Positions 1-6,899 of a stretch of 31,748 nucleotides of DNA are shown here, in pieces. The DNA comes from a virus. The DNA lies in the IMG/VR virus record IMGVR_UViG_3300025141_000459, positions 1 to 31,748 of that record; one strand, 5' to 3'. Both the position numbers and the translations under genes were made by a program. The stretch's first letter is position 1; each line of letters opens with the position of its first letter. The notes beneath the pieces were generated by a model. The model worked only from the letters and a program-made list of their open reading frames with translations, was not told the origin of the DNA and searched no databases.

Positions 1-106
1 GTTGCTTGAACCATGCGGCAAAGACTATCCGTGCGACCGGCACGCCGGGACTGACCGGCTAGGCGCAATGGAGTTTTGTAAAGCCTGCCGTATCCGGGTG
101 GTTTAG
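1..106 (+). CDS. 3' end of a CDS with cysteine/histidine zinc-ligand pattern (partial)
   Basis: A reading frame open from base 2 ends at TAG 104-106, so only the last 34 codons of a plus-strand gene are visible. The tail holds C-x5-C-x2-H and, 17 residues on, FC-x2-C, a spacing typical of a small zinc-binding module. It converges on the minus-strand operon at 116-929, with 9 bp between the two stop codons. The family cannot be named from this fragment, and a chance open frame is possible because it is short. Confidence 0.45.
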   Translation, partial: LLEPCGKDYPCDRHAGTDRLGAMEFCKACRIRVV

Positions 107-115
107 TCGTCCGGG

Positions 116-187
116 TTAGAAAATTATTTGCGCAATAAAGAAGGCGGCAAATATCGCCACCGCCATGATGGCAAGGAACCACTTCAC
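116..187 (-). CDS. 23-residue single-span membrane micropeptide
   Basis: GTG start at 187 overlaps the TGA of the upstream gene (GTGA), and TAA is at 116-118. After an initial M-K-W-F the product is one continuous hydrophobic helix rich in A, I and F, long enough to cross a membrane once, with no polar tail. No ribosome site of its own is obvious, so translation is probably coupled to the 184-471 gene. It is last in a three-gene operon. Other single-span micropeptides occur at 14652, 17140 and 20546. Function unknown. Confidence 0.6.
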   Translation of the reverse strand: MKWFLAIMAVAIFAAFFIAQIIF

Positions 188-471
188 CGTGGATCTTCTA
201 ACGGTAGCAACTCTTCAGATTTGAACAGGTGTGACACCGCAACACCAATAAAGACAGGATATTCGTCACGGGTCTGGGTTGTCCTGATGATTTCGCTTTT
301 CAGTTCTAAGTCAAGCATTGATCCCCGGCAGCCTTCTTTGTCAAGACCCAGAGCGAAGCACAGTTCAGGCACCGTGCTGCCCTGACCACCGGATTGAACC
401 ACCCGATCTCGAATCAGGTCGCCCTGAGTTTGTATCGGCAGTACCGGCGACAGTTCCCGTGGGTTGTTCAT
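184..471 (-). CDS. Hypothetical protein with winged-helix-like segment
   Basis: 95 residues; ATG at 471 overlaps the upstream stop (ATGA). The middle (about residues 20-65) runs helix, VPELCFALGLDKEG, then a basic helix and an I-I-R-T strand. This resembles a winged helix-turn-helix of small phage DNA-binding proteins. The end is acidic. The fold assignment is inference from pattern only. It sits between a 153-residue acidic protein and a membrane micropeptide in one operon. Confidence 0.7.
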   Translation of the reverse strand: MNNPRELSPVLPIQTQGDLIRDRVVQSGGQGSTVPELCFALGLDKEGCRGSMLDLELKSEIIRTTQTRDEYPVFIGVAVSHLFKSEELLPLEDPR

Positions 472-929
472 TCCTTGTCTTCCGGATGATCAGACGGGAG
501 GAGGAGGCTGACGTGAGCCTCTTTGGCTGACTGTAACCCAACGGTGACTCCCTGTACCAGCACGTTGTGCAGAACCATCATGGCGGCATTGCCGCTTTCT
601 TCGGTAATGGTTTCGGTGTCGATGTCGAGGTGGGCGCAGATGGCCTCAATCGTTTCTGCAAAGAAGATGGTGCCGATGCACGCATCCTTGGGGTAGTTGC
701 CCCATGCGTCTTCGTCGCTACCCAAAGCGACTTCCATGTCGCCGTCGGTGGTTGTGGACCGCAGTCCGAGACATTCGCCGATCTGAACGCTGCCCCATGA
801 GTCGGCGACTGCACAGGCTTCGTTGTACTGGGTGTGGGCTTCGTGTTCGAGGAGGATGCCGTCGGTGTCGAGGTTCTCCAGTTCGTTGTCCCAGTTGATG
901 TCTTCTGGAATCACAAGGTCTCCGTCCAT
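468..929 (-). CDS. Hypothetical acidic phage protein, 153 aa
   Basis: ATG at 929 is preceded by GGAG at a good distance and by a clear promoter at 971-999, so this is the first gene of the operon. The protein is strongly acidic (many D and E), with a helical central part around residues 85-135 that includes A-E-T-I-E-A-I-C-A-H-L-D. I do not recognise the family. The compact overlap with the next gene supports a real gene. Confidence 0.75.
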   Translation of the reverse strand: MDGDLVIPEDINWDNELENLDTDGILLEHEAHTQYNEACAVADSWGSVQIGECLGLRSTTTDGDMEVALGSDEDAWGNYPKDACIGTIFFAETIEAICAHLDIDTETITEESGNAAMMVLHNVLVQGVTVGLQSAKEAHVSLLLPSDHPEDKE

Positions 930-970
930 AGGTAGTTCTCCTTCTCTAGTTTTAGCATGCTTACACAGTC

Positions 971-999
971 AGTATAGATGCAATGGGTGATGTATGCAA
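971..999 (-). promoter_or_regulatory. Canonical promoter TTGCAT-N17-TATACT
   Basis: On the minus strand the -35 TTGCAT is at 994-999 and the -10 TATACT at 971-976, with a 17-bp spacer. It lies about 40 bp upstream of the ATG at 929. It lacks the TGTCACAC element of the main promoter family. Confidence 0.7.
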
Positions 1000-1016
1000 C
1001 TTGGCTTATAAAGAGG

Positions 1017-1053
1017 GCAAGCCCGGCCGCAGGCGGGAAGCGACCGGACTTGC
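1017..1053 (-). terminator. Stem-loop terminator
   Basis: 10-bp inverted repeat, arms 1017-1026 and 1044-1053, with one G-U pair in minus-strand RNA, followed by CCCTCTTT. It lies downstream of the VWA gene and immediately before the next promoter. Confidence 0.55.
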
Positions 1054-1169
1054 CGTTGTTGGAAGAATCCCTTACCCGCAAGGGGTGGGGTGGGGTGGGA
1101 TCACCAAGGATTCCTCCAGAACTCCTTCATTGTACACGGTGCGCATCATCTGGTCAAGGTGGATGCGCG

Positions 1170-1207
1170 GGGGGTGGTGAGGAAGGAGGCAGAAACTCAC
1201 CACCCCC
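1170..1207 (-). terminator. GC-rich stem-loop after the VWA gene
   Basis: Perfect 12-bp arms 1170-1181 and 1196-1207 with a 14-nt loop, ten bases past the stop of the VWA gene. No T-run follows, so this is a weak intrinsic terminator or an mRNA 3'-end structure. Confidence 0.5.
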
Positions 1208-1216
1208 GGCGCGACC

Positions 1217-2743
1217 TCATCGCATGATTTTATCAAGCGACTTGCCAGTGCGGCGCAGGTACGTGGTGCGGAAGTACCGCGGCCACCACTGGCGTGGCTT
1301 CTTGCCGACCTGCAACTCCTTCAACGCCTCCACTGCGCTGTCCACGTCGCCGCGGAGAAGCACCTTGGATTCGATGACGGTCTTGATGCAGTCCATGCCC
1401 AGCCGATCGTTGTAGCCCTGCTGTGGGCCATGAACGCCGCCGTCGGTGACCCACATCACTGGAGCGGTCGCCTTCTGGCGCTGCTGGATCGCCCACTTCA
1501 AAGCCGGACCATCGACACCGTTTCCGGTCTTCCCGTCTGGCAGTTCGTGAGTCATCCGACCCTTGTCGGCAAGGATGAACAGGTTCGGTGTGCCGTCGTC
1601 ACGCCTACAGGAGTAAACCGCAACGGTTGCTCCCGGTGCCGCTTCGAGGATCGACAGGATGTTGGCGTGATCCAGAGACATGGAGCCGGAGCCGTCGATC
1701 AAGACGACGCCTCCGTTGCCCTTGCCGCGGCGATCGAAGATGCGCTTCTGCGGATCGGTGATCAGACGCTGGATGCGTCGCGGGTTGCGGCCGACGTTCG
1801 AGGCGATCCGGCGACGACCCATCCCGCCCGGTACGTGCCGGGTGAGAGGCATGGTCTCCGGAACGAGCCGTGCCCATGAGCCGCCCTCGCGGGCGTCCAG
1901 AGGATCGTGGTTCTCCAAGTCCTGCTTGCCGATGGGCGGCTTGCCTTCCTTGTCCAGTTGCTGCTCACGGTCGCCGGGCGGCTGCTCTTCGCCGTCGCCC
2001 TGCTGACCCTGCTGCTGGCCGTCGGCCTGCTCGCCGTCGCCTTGCTGCTGCTCGTCGTCGTCCTTCTCCTCTTCGGGAGGGTTGGCGAGACGATCCAGCC
2101 ACTCACCCATCGACTCCGACACGAAGAAACCCTCAATGAGGTTCTCGTCGTGACGGTCCAACCGGGTGGAGCCGAAGAAGAGGCGGTCCTTCTTGTACTG
2201 CTTCTTGAGTTCTTTCTCGATCTTCTTCGAGATGTCGCGCAGGATCGGACCCCACTGTGGCTTGTGTCGCCGGATGCCGGTCAGGAACGGGTTCAGGCTG
2301 CCAGTGAACACAGCAGCACCAATGAAGTAGACAGCAGCGGCCCAATCGCCGAGTACTGCGCACCGCTCCCCGGCAGCCTTCTCGCCGCCGTCGGTGAGCA
2401 ACTTGGGATCGAACCCTGCCTCACGAATCAAGAAGTTGACGCGTGCTTCCTCAGCCGCCTGTAGGCCGTGGTCGGAGGAGATACCTCGCTCCACCCACGG
2501 CGTCCGGTCGGTCGGGGAAACCTTGGCGTGCATCATCTCATGGGCACGAATGGTCCGGTCCAGTTCCTCGTCGTGGAGAGGGACGTACATCTGCTTGGGG
2601 AGGACAGCGGTCATGGGTGCGCCACGTTCGGCGGCACACACATGGATGTCCCATTCCCCAAGGTTGTCGATGTCGCCTCGCTGAACCATCTCCGGCATTG
2701 GCCGGAGGTCTTTGCCCGTCTCGCGGGCGCTGGCGATCATCAT
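1217..2743 (-). CDS. Metallopeptidase-like protein with C-terminal VWA domain
   Basis: 508 residues; ATG at 2743 overlaps the stop of the AAA gene. The N-terminal part has HEMMH at residues 68-72, a zincin HExxH motif. EE at 98-99 in an A-A-E-E-A-R-V context could supply the third ligand. A Q/G/D/E-rich linker (about 225-270) separates this from a von Willebrand A domain with a MIDAS DGSGSM at 350-355 and TDGG at 433-436. The layout resembles DUF2201-type VWA proteins that pair with MoxR AAA ATPases; such pairs act as chaperones or metal-insertion machines. The target here is unknown. The arrangement suggests an ATP-driven partner complex with the upstream gene. Confidence 0.88.
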   Translation of the reverse strand: MMIASARETGKDLRPMPEMVQRGDIDNLGEWDIHVCAAERGAPMTAVLPKQMYVPLHDEELDRTIRAHEMMHAKVSPTDRTPWVERGISSDHGLQAAEEARVNFLIREAGFDPKLLTDGGEKAAGERCAVLGDWAAAVYFIGAAVFTGSLNPFLTGIRRHKPQWGPILRDISKKIEKELKKQYKKDRLFFGSTRLDRHDENLIEGFFVSESMGEWLDRLANPPEEEKDDDEQQQGDGEQADGQQQGQQGDGEEQPPGDREQQLDKEGKPPIGKQDLENHDPLDAREGGSWARLVPETMPLTRHVPGGMGRRRIASNVGRNPRRIQRLITDPQKRIFDRRGKGNGGVVLIDGSGSMSLDHANILSILEAAPGATVAVYSCRRDDGTPNLFILADKGRMTHELPDGKTGNGVDGPALKWAIQQRQKATAPVMWVTDGGVHGPQQGYNDRLGMDCIKTVIESKVLLRGDVDSAVEALKELQVGKKPRQWWPRYFRTTYLRRTGKSLDKIMR

Positions 2744-3456
2744 GCCACCGCCTTGTCGATCCGGATGGCGTCCAAGAACGCTTCGGCCCGGTCGGCAAAG
2801 AGCAGTCGTGCTGCCTCTTCGTCGCTGGTCTGCGCCGCGATCTTGGCGAACGCTTGGAACGCCCGGAGGCTGATGCGCCGGTCTCCAGCGTCGGCCATGC
2901 GGCGGGCGTACTCGCGGAGTCCGTAGGGCAGATCACCCAACGCCTCCGGATGCGGTTCGTTGATCCGGATGGCGACCGGGAATCGGTCCTTGAGGGCAGG
3001 CGGGAGTTCGTCCATGTTTTCGACGTTGGTCGTCATCACGACGGTGAACCCCTCTTTCGGGGATTCGATCCGGCCGGTCGCGGGGTTCTCCCACTTGGCC
3101 GATTCGATCGTGTCGGTGACAGCGAGCAGGGTGGCGAACACGTCGCCGCCTGCCTTGTCGATCTCATCGATGACGAGACGGCCACCGGCCACGCCGGAGC
3201 CACGCCACGCCTTGATGGCTGCGCCGTCGTGCCAGACGAAGTCGCCGTCCGCTCCCGGCAGGAACCCGCCGGTTACGTCGAAGTTCGTCATGTCGTCGGT
3301 GCAGATCAGACGCCACGATCCGTTCTCCACGTCACCTGTGTGGAGTCCAGCGTAGGTCTTGCCGGTGCCGGGGGGTCCGTAGAGGATGATCCGGTCGATT
3401 CCGGATTGAAGGACGGTGTCAACGTCCTTCCAGCATTGCGGGGTTTCTTTGTTCAT
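2740..3456 (-). CDS. MoxR-type AAA ATPase
   Basis: 238 residues. Walker A GPPGTGKT at 27-34, Walker B LVIDEID at 94-100, sensor-1 asparagine in V-V-M-T-T-N (N144) and a likely arginine finger in A-L-K-D-R-F (R158) give a complete AAA core. A small helical lid follows (about 170-238). ATG at 3456 follows AAGGAGG in the stem-loop type leader and a promoter at 3493-3521. The four-base overlap with the VWA gene implies a stoichiometric complex, as in known MoxR/VWA pairs. Role in phage biology unknown. Confidence 0.9.
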   Translation of the reverse strand: MNKETPQCWKDVDTVLQSGIDRIILYGPPGTGKTYAGLHTGDVENGSWRLICTDDMTNFDVTGGFLPGADGDFVWHDGAAIKAWRGSGVAGGRLVIDEIDKAGGDVFATLLAVTDTIESAKWENPATGRIESPKEGFTVVMTTNVENMDELPPALKDRFPVAIRINEPHPEALGDLPYGLREYARRMADAGDRRISLRAFQAFAKIAAQTSDEEAARLLFADRAEAFLDAIRIDKAVA

Positions 3457-3492
3457 AGTAAGCCTCCTTGTGGCTTGGGTGTGTATACAGGT

Positions 3493-3521
3493 AGTGTACT
3501 GGTTGTGTGTGACAATTGCAA
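3493..3521 (-). promoter_or_regulatory. Octamer-class promoter with partial -35
   Basis: Minus strand: -35 TTGCAA 3516-3521, octamer TGTCACAC 3507-3514 inside the spacer, -10 TACACT 3493-3498. Drives the AAA/VWA operon. Confidence 0.75.
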
Positions 3522-3529
3522 CTTCGTCA

Positions 3530-3793
3530 TCACATGTTGCTCACGGTGCCGTCGCCGTACACCTTGAGGAATATCTCGTCAAGGGTGTGTCGCTTCGCCC
3601 ATGGGACGACAACGACCTTGCCCTGTCTGTGGCCGACGACCGCTCCGACCTCGAAGCGATGGGCCTTGGTGGCGAGCCACGCCGCCTTGGCGATCTTGCG
3701 CGCCTCCTCAACGTAGGAGTGCTGTGCCTCGGGGTAGGGCTGCGGCCAGCGGCGGCGGTGCTCGTCGTAATACTGCTCCCATCCGCTGCTCAT
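3530..3793 (-). CDS. Hypothetical protein, 87 aa
   Basis: ATG at 3793 overlaps the stop of the previous gene (ATGA); a longer upstream reading would run into that gene. The sequence starts W-E-Q-Y-Y-D-E-H-R-R-R-W-P, then has an A/K-rich helix and a strand pair around GAVVGHRQGKVVVVPW. Not recognised. Second gene of the operon led by the 3790-4089 gene. Confidence 0.7.
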   Translation of the reverse strand: MSSGWEQYYDEHRRRWPQPYPEAQHSYVEEARKIAKAAWLATKAHRFEVGAVVGHRQGKVVVVPWAKRHTLDEIFLKVYGDGTVSNM

Positions 3794-4089
3794 GCCGACG
3801 CGTCGTTCGCGTAGGCTTCCCACTCCGCCTCGGCGTCGCCGGGAGTTGCGTTCAACTCCTCCAGCGCCGCCTCCTCGTCGGGGTCGAACTTGAATGTGAT
3901 TGTGGCATCCTCAGCAACGATGCTGACGATGTTCTTAGTGAGACAGCCGGGGATGTAAAGGCGCGTCAGCGCCGCCGCCGTTCCCTCTGGAGTACGGCAC
4001 TCCCGGTCCCATCCGACCCCGCTGCCGGGTAGGTCGTCGGGGTTGTCGGGGTCGAACTCGAATGTGATTGTGACTCTGTGTGTGCTCAT
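3790..4089 (-). CDS. Hypothetical acidic protein with duplicated F-D-P-D segment
   Basis: 99 residues. ATG at 4089 follows GAACC-AAGGA-GGTTC, the hairpin type ribosome site. Two copies of a T-I-T-F-x-F-D-P-D strand occur near the start and middle, hinting at an internal duplication. A related start, T-H-R-V-V-V-T-F-E, occurs in the protein at 9547-9798, so the two may be distant paralogues. Function unknown. Confidence 0.75.
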   Translation of the reverse strand: MSTHRVTITFEFDPDNPDDLPGSGVGWDRECRTPEGTAAALTRLYIPGCLTKNIVSIVAEDATITFKFDPDEEAALEELNATPGDAEAEWEAYANDASA

Positions 4090-4127
4090 GTGGTGAACCT
4101 CCTTGGTTCGTTGATGTGTGTATGGAG

Positions 4128-4149
4128 AGTGTAGGGGCCGGGTGTGACA
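4128..4149 (-). promoter_or_regulatory. Octamer-class promoter
   Basis: Minus strand TGTCACAC 4142-4149, 8 bp, TACACT 4128-4133; no recognisable -35. Confidence 0.7.
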
Positions 4150-4162
4150 GAGGGGCCGCTGA

Positions 4163-4411
4163 TCATGCGTTGGCCTTCACATAGGACTTGGCGTCGGCCA
4201 GCGTGACGAACTCCTTCGTGACGCCCGGAGGGCAGTGGTCGCCGTCCGGGAAACCCGTCAGTCTCAGTTCCCAAGCCCCGTAGCCGAACCGCCCGTAACT
4301 CTGGCGGGTGACGCATCCGACGCGGACCCCGTTGACGCATACGTCGCGCGTCGTATTTCTAGTGCCGCGAGTGTTGTCTTGCTTGACGGTCACTGTGATC
4401 GCCTCGGTCAT
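4163..4411 (-). CDS. Hypothetical protein, 82 aa
   Basis: ATG at 4411 shares TGATG with the stop of the upstream membrane-protein gene and has GAGGAGG eight bases upstream. A GTG at 4414 is an alternative. Beta-rich with a D-V-C-V-N-G-V-R-V-G-C segment and a Tyr/Gly-rich S-Y-G-R-F-G-Y-G-A-W. The C-terminal helix A-D-A-K-S-Y-V-K resembles small phage proteins that end in a repeated charged helix. No function assigned. Confidence 0.7.
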   Translation of the reverse strand: MTEAITVTVKQDNTRGTRNTTRDVCVNGVRVGCVTRQSYGRFGYGAWELRLTGFPDGDHCPPGVTKEFVTLADAKSYVKANA

Positions 4412-4560
4412 CACTTGGCCTCCTCTGCTGCTACGGTTTCGCGGTAGAGGCGAAGCGAGGGCACTCGGCCGGTGGTGACCAGAGAAACGGTCACCGCGTT
4501 GAGAACGAAGTAGGCGGCGAAGCCACCGACGACGAAGCCGATATGGAAGAGCGTGTCCAT
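4411..4560 (-). CDS. 49-residue single-span membrane protein (copy 1)
   Basis: ATG at 4560 follows the standard GAACC-AAGGA-GGTTC leader. Residues 5-30 form one transmembrane helix; the tail is basic then acidic (R-V-P-S-L-R-L-Y-R-E-T-V-A-A-E-E). A close paralogue with the same length and DNA similarity lies at 17205-17357. Both head short operons. Role unknown; probably inserted in the host membrane. Confidence 0.8.
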   Translation of the reverse strand: MDTLFHIGFVVGGFAAYFVLNAVTVSLVTTGRVPSLRLYRETVAAEEAK

Positions 4561-4597
4561 GTGTGAACCTCCTTGGTTCGTTGATGTGTACATAGGT

Positions 4598-4619
4598 AGT
4601 GTAGGGACCGGGTGTGACA
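4598..4619 (-). promoter_or_regulatory. Octamer-class promoter
   Basis: Minus strand TGTCACAC 4612-4619, 8 bp, TACACT 4598-4603. The octamer directly abuts a terminator hairpin at 4620-4637. Confidence 0.75.
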
Positions 4620-4637
4620 GGGAGGCTTGCGCCCCCC
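4620..4637 (-). terminator. Terminator hairpin with GCAA loop, fused to next promoter
   Basis: Minus-strand RNA forms a 7-bp stem (one G-U) closed by a GCAA tetraloop just after the 4649-4834 gene. Near-identical hairpins lie at 8466-8481 and 10847-10862. Confidence 0.6.
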
Positions 4638-4648
4638 TGCCAGCGGGA

Positions 4649-4834
4649 TCAGACCGCGTCCCGGTACCGCCAGTGAAGGGGCGACCAGCCGCGCGGGTTG
4701 TTGCAGAACGGCTCGTCGAAGCCCTCGCCCTCAAAGGCCTCGGACAGCAAGGTGCCGCCGACGCCGATCGTGAGTGGCTCGCAACACCCGTCGCACTCAA
4801 GAAGGAGTGCATCGGTGATGTGTTGGTTGTTCAT
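4649..4834 (-). CDS. Small cysteine protein beginning with the H-I-T-D-A-L segment
   Basis: 61 residues; ATG at 4834 after TTCACC-AAGGA-GGTGAA, a covariant version of the leader hairpin. It begins with Q-H-I-T-D-A-L-L-L-E, then C-D-G-C-C, and a later F-C. The start matches the protein at 8273-8407, which has the same segment twice, so the two are likely paralogues. Possible zinc binding through C-x2-C. Tandem promoters lie upstream at 4871-4949. Confidence 0.72.
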   Translation of the reverse strand: MNNQHITDALLLECDGCCEPLTIGVGGTLLSEAFEGEGFDEPFCNNPRGWSPLHWRYRDAV

Positions 4835-4870
4835 GTGTTCACCTCCTTGGTGAATCGCTTGTGTACCTAC

Positions 4871-4892
4871 AGTGTAGTGAGGGGGTGTGACA
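4871..4892 (-). promoter_or_regulatory. Octamer-class promoter (downstream of a tandem pair)
   Basis: Minus strand TGTCACAC 4885-4892, 8 bp, TACACT 4871-4876, about 40 bp before the ATG at 4834. Confidence 0.72.
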
Positions 4893-4927
4893 CTGGGTCT
4901 CTTGCCCGCTCAATCTGGGTACACCAC

Positions 4928-4949
4928 AGTGTAGGCAAGGCGTGTGACA
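4928..4949 (-). promoter_or_regulatory. Octamer-class promoter (upstream of a tandem pair)
   Basis: Minus strand TGTCACAC 4942-4949, 8 bp, TACACT 4928-4933. The surrounding 60 bp are closely similar to 8742-8801, so this tandem arrangement is duplicated. Confidence 0.7.
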
Positions 4950-4955
4950 TCTGGT

Positions 4956-4973
4956 GTGTGACATCGGTCACAC
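4956..4973. promoter_or_regulatory. CRP/GlxR-type palindrome
   Basis: GTGTGAC-ATCG-GTCACAC, perfect 7-bp arms, containing TGTGA-N6-TCACA, the consensus for CRP-family regulators. It lies just upstream of the tandem promoters. Confidence 0.6.
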
Positions 4974-4985
4974 GAGGCAAACCCT

Positions 4986-5010
4986 AACCCTCAAGTAGAG
5001 GTTGAGGGTT
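4986..5010 (-). terminator. AACCCTC/GAGGGTT hairpin, terminator-like
   Basis: Arms 4986-4994 and 5002-5010, 9 bp, 7-nt loop; minus-strand RNA continues AGGGTTTG. It separates the transglycosylase operon from the next promoter hub. Similar hairpins occur at 8843-8867 and 11455-11479. The remaining bases to 5115 show no gene. Confidence 0.5.
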
Positions 5011-5115
5011 CCTCGGCCTCGGCCAACCGATCCGCCGCCGCCTCCGCCAAGCCCCGCAGGTGATCCTCATAACCGCAAGAACAAACCTCGGGATAAGCAC
5101 ACCACGGGTAATGGC

Positions 5116-5787
5116 TCACGGGACTCTCCAACAAGACTCGCTCGGATACCAATGAGAAGACCCACCACCCTCATAAAACAACCACGCCGCAACCCGGACA
5201 TTCGCAACCGGGTCCATGATGTCCGCCCCAGCCAGCCCCGCCTTGACCGACCGCTCCTCCCAGAACTTCGGCAAATGCTGGAACCAACCCGAAGCCCCTG
5301 ATCGAACATGTCGAGCATCCGTTGAAGTTTCGCTAGGTCGAGCACTCGACTCGCAAACCGTTACACGCATCGCCCACGCACGGTCCTCGGGCAGAAAGAA
5401 CTCGTCGACAAGTTGCTTCAAAGTTCGAGGTTTTGGCTGAGGAGATGCAAACAACTGAAGAACTGCCTCGACTTCCGCCTGAAGTGCGTACATTTCTGCG
5501 CCAATGTCAACCGTCGCCGAATACGAAGGCCACGTCGTTGTTGTTGGAGGTCCGCTAGCGGCGAACAGCCCCGCTGGACGCACTGTTGATGCATGCGTGA
5601 TCAGGGCCGGGGCTGGCTGGGGAACAAAAGCAAAGAGCGCCTTTGGCTCCCCGTCGGTTGGAAGAGTGTTTACCTCGGCTTCAACCAGTTCTGTATTGAA
5701 GTCGCCGCTGATGGGCATGCCGGAGATGTTGGGCAACGAGCACGCAGTAAGCAATGCGACGAGCACGAGGCGGGCAAGGAACTTCAT
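5116..5787 (-). CDS. Lipoprotein lytic transglycosylase-like protein
   Basis: 223 residues. A short signal peptide ends in the lipobox LTAC with the acylated cysteine at 16. A proline/threonine-rich spacer (about 20-95) leads to a helical domain. Residues 125-220 look like an SLT/resuscitation-type fold: catalytic-type glutamate in V-C-E-S-S (E146), G-A-S-G-W-F-Q at 164-170, then D-P-V-A-N-V-R-V-A-A-W-L. It would be anchored to the outer face of the membrane and cut peptidoglycan. Last gene of a six-gene operon with ATGA coupling. Such an enzyme outside a lysis or tail cassette is unusual; a role in superinfection or wall remodelling is inference. Confidence 0.8.
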   Translation of the reverse strand: MKFLARLVLVALLTACSLPNISGMPISGDFNTELVEAEVNTLPTDGEPKALFAFVPQPAPALITHASTVRPAGLFAASGPPTTTTWPSYSATVDIGAEMYALQAEVEAVLQLFASPQPKPRTLKQLVDEFFLPEDRAWAMRVTVCESSARPSETSTDARHVRSGASGWFQHLPKFWEERSVKAGLAGADIMDPVANVRVAAWLFYEGGGSSHWYPSESCWRVP

Positions 5788-6056
5788 CGAATCAAGATGA
5801 TGGAATCGGCAAAGGCGCTAGACCGGACAGCGTCAACGACTTCGTCCTGCCATCCGCCCACGGCTTTGGATGGGAACGGAACGGTGGCATGGATATGCGA
5901 TAGCGACTGCGGGACGCTGCCGCGTCCGTTGTCGAGACGGTAGGCCACGGTTTGTTCAGGGGTTTGCCATGCGGTCAAGACGAGATGCACGGTGTCCTTC
6001 GTGTATTTGCTGTTGGGTCGCGATAGGCGTACCTCAACCGGCTCGTGAATCTGCAT
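5784..6056 (-). CDS. Hypothetical protein, 90 aa
   Basis: ATG at 6056 has AAAGG eight bases upstream and is preferred over an in-frame GTG at 6065. The sequence is beta-rich at first (V-E-V-R-L-S, V-H-L-V-L-T-A-W), with a W-Q-D-E-V near the end. It overlaps the transglycosylase gene by ATGA and follows the ADP-ribosyltransferase-like gene. Not recognised. Confidence 0.72.
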   Translation of the reverse strand: MQIHEPVEVRLSRPNSKYTKDTVHLVLTAWQTPEQTVAYRLDNGRGSVPQSLSHIHATVPFPSKAVGGWQDEVVDAVRSSAFADSIILIR

Positions 6057-6073
6057 CTCTCTCACCTTTCAGA

Positions 6074-6478
6074 TCAAGAACGGACAGCAGCCAAGTCAAT
6101 CTCAATGGCGAGTTCGATCATCGTTGAGTCGATCTCCCCGTCGTATTGGAAAGACTTGGTGTCTTCATGCCAGAACCCGGCAGCGTGGTCGCCGGATTCG
6201 TGCAGGAGTTCGGGGTCAAGCAGGTCTGTGTAGACCGCAAAGACGTAGAGCGTGTCGTGTTTGATCACGTTTGGCATCTGATGCACCACCCCGTTGATCT
6301 CCATTTCTTTCATCCCGTCGATCTCGTGGCGCAAAGCAATGAACTGTGCGGCATGAGCGGGTAGAGGGCCAGCGAGATAGATGCAGCCATCGAAGCCGGG
6401 CAGAAGCCCGTCGTCAATGATTGAATCGACCTTGCTCGGCCATGTTGCATGATACAGCACCGGAGGAACGGAGTCCAT
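6074..6478 (-). CDS. ADP-ribosyltransferase-like protein
   Basis: 134 residues; ATG at 6478 shares TGATG with the upstream stop. The order of motifs fits small ADP-ribosyltransferase folds (Tpt1/KptA, DarT and relatives). LYHAT at 8-12 is the histidine motif, I-I-D-D-G-L-L-P follows, CIYLAG at 32-37 is the tyrosine-strand motif, A-Q-F-I-A-L is a helix, and Y-D-G-E-I-D at 112-117 carries a late acidic residue. The family would move ADP-ribose from NAD+ to protein, RNA or DNA. The exact subfamily and target cannot be told. A host-takeover or anti-defence role is inference. Confidence 0.62.
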   Translation of the reverse strand: MDSVPPVLYHATWPSKVDSIIDDGLLPGFDGCIYLAGPLPAHAAQFIALRHEIDGMKEMEINGVVHQMPNVIKHDTLYVFAVYTDLLDPELLHESGDHAAGFWHEDTKSFQYDGEIDSTMIELAIEIDLAAVRS

Positions 6479-6720
6479 CAAGCGTCCTTCCGGGCTTCGA
6501 TTACGGACTTTCGAAGAGCACGGGAAGCAAGGCGACCCGATAGTCGGCTTTCGTTGAGCACCGTGACGCGTGGCAGTTCCACGACTTCGACATCGGTGCC
6601 CATGTCGTCGCATGGGATTTCCTCGTCCAAGGCGAGAGCCTGTGCTTTGGCGTCTTCCTCGTTCTCGGCCTCAAAGATGGCGTTCCATTTGTGACTGACG
6701 GTGACCTCGTAGTTGTTCAT
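6478..6720 (-). CDS. Hypothetical protein, 80 aa
   Basis: ATG at 6720 overlaps the upstream stop (ATGA). It starts N-N-Y-E-V-T-V-S-H-K-W, followed by a long A/E helix (A-E-N-E-E-D-A-K-A-Q-A-L-A-L) and a valine-rich strand. This resembles small phage proteins with a beta-alpha-beta fold. The C-terminal third is basic. No function assigned. Confidence 0.72.
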   Translation of the reverse strand: MNNYEVTVSHKWNAIFEAENEEDAKAQALALDEEIPCDDMGTDVEVVELPRVTVLNESRLSGRLASRALRKSVIEARKDA

Positions 6721-6899
6721 ACCGCCGCCAAACCCTGCTGTTCGACCGCCTCCCAAATCGCCAAGATGTCTTTCGGCAAGTTCTGGTCGTCGGGCACCAG
6801 TTGGAGCGCGATGCCGCACAAGGCGGCGTAGACCTCAGCCAAAGAGCGCAGCGCGATGACGGCGTCGTTTAGGATGTGTTGGCGTGATTCGGGGGTCAT
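6717..6899 (-). CDS. Small helical protein, 60 aa
   Basis: ATG at 6899 overlaps the upstream stop (ATGA) with GGAGGACTACCACA ahead of it. It is almost all helix, hydrophobic in the centre (A-V-I-A-L-R-S-L-A-E-V-Y-A-A-L), ending I-W-E-A-V-E-Q-Q-G. Probably a small oligomerising protein. Not recognised. Confidence 0.7.
   Translation of the reverse strand: MTPESRQHILNDAVIALRSLAEVYAALCGIALQLVPDDQNLPKDILAIWEAVEQQGLAAV

Noticed and set aside
2443-3567. 374-codon plus-strand open frame
   Set aside because: It lies opposite the AAA and VWA genes, which have full catalytic motifs and start sites; it is a GC-driven shadow.
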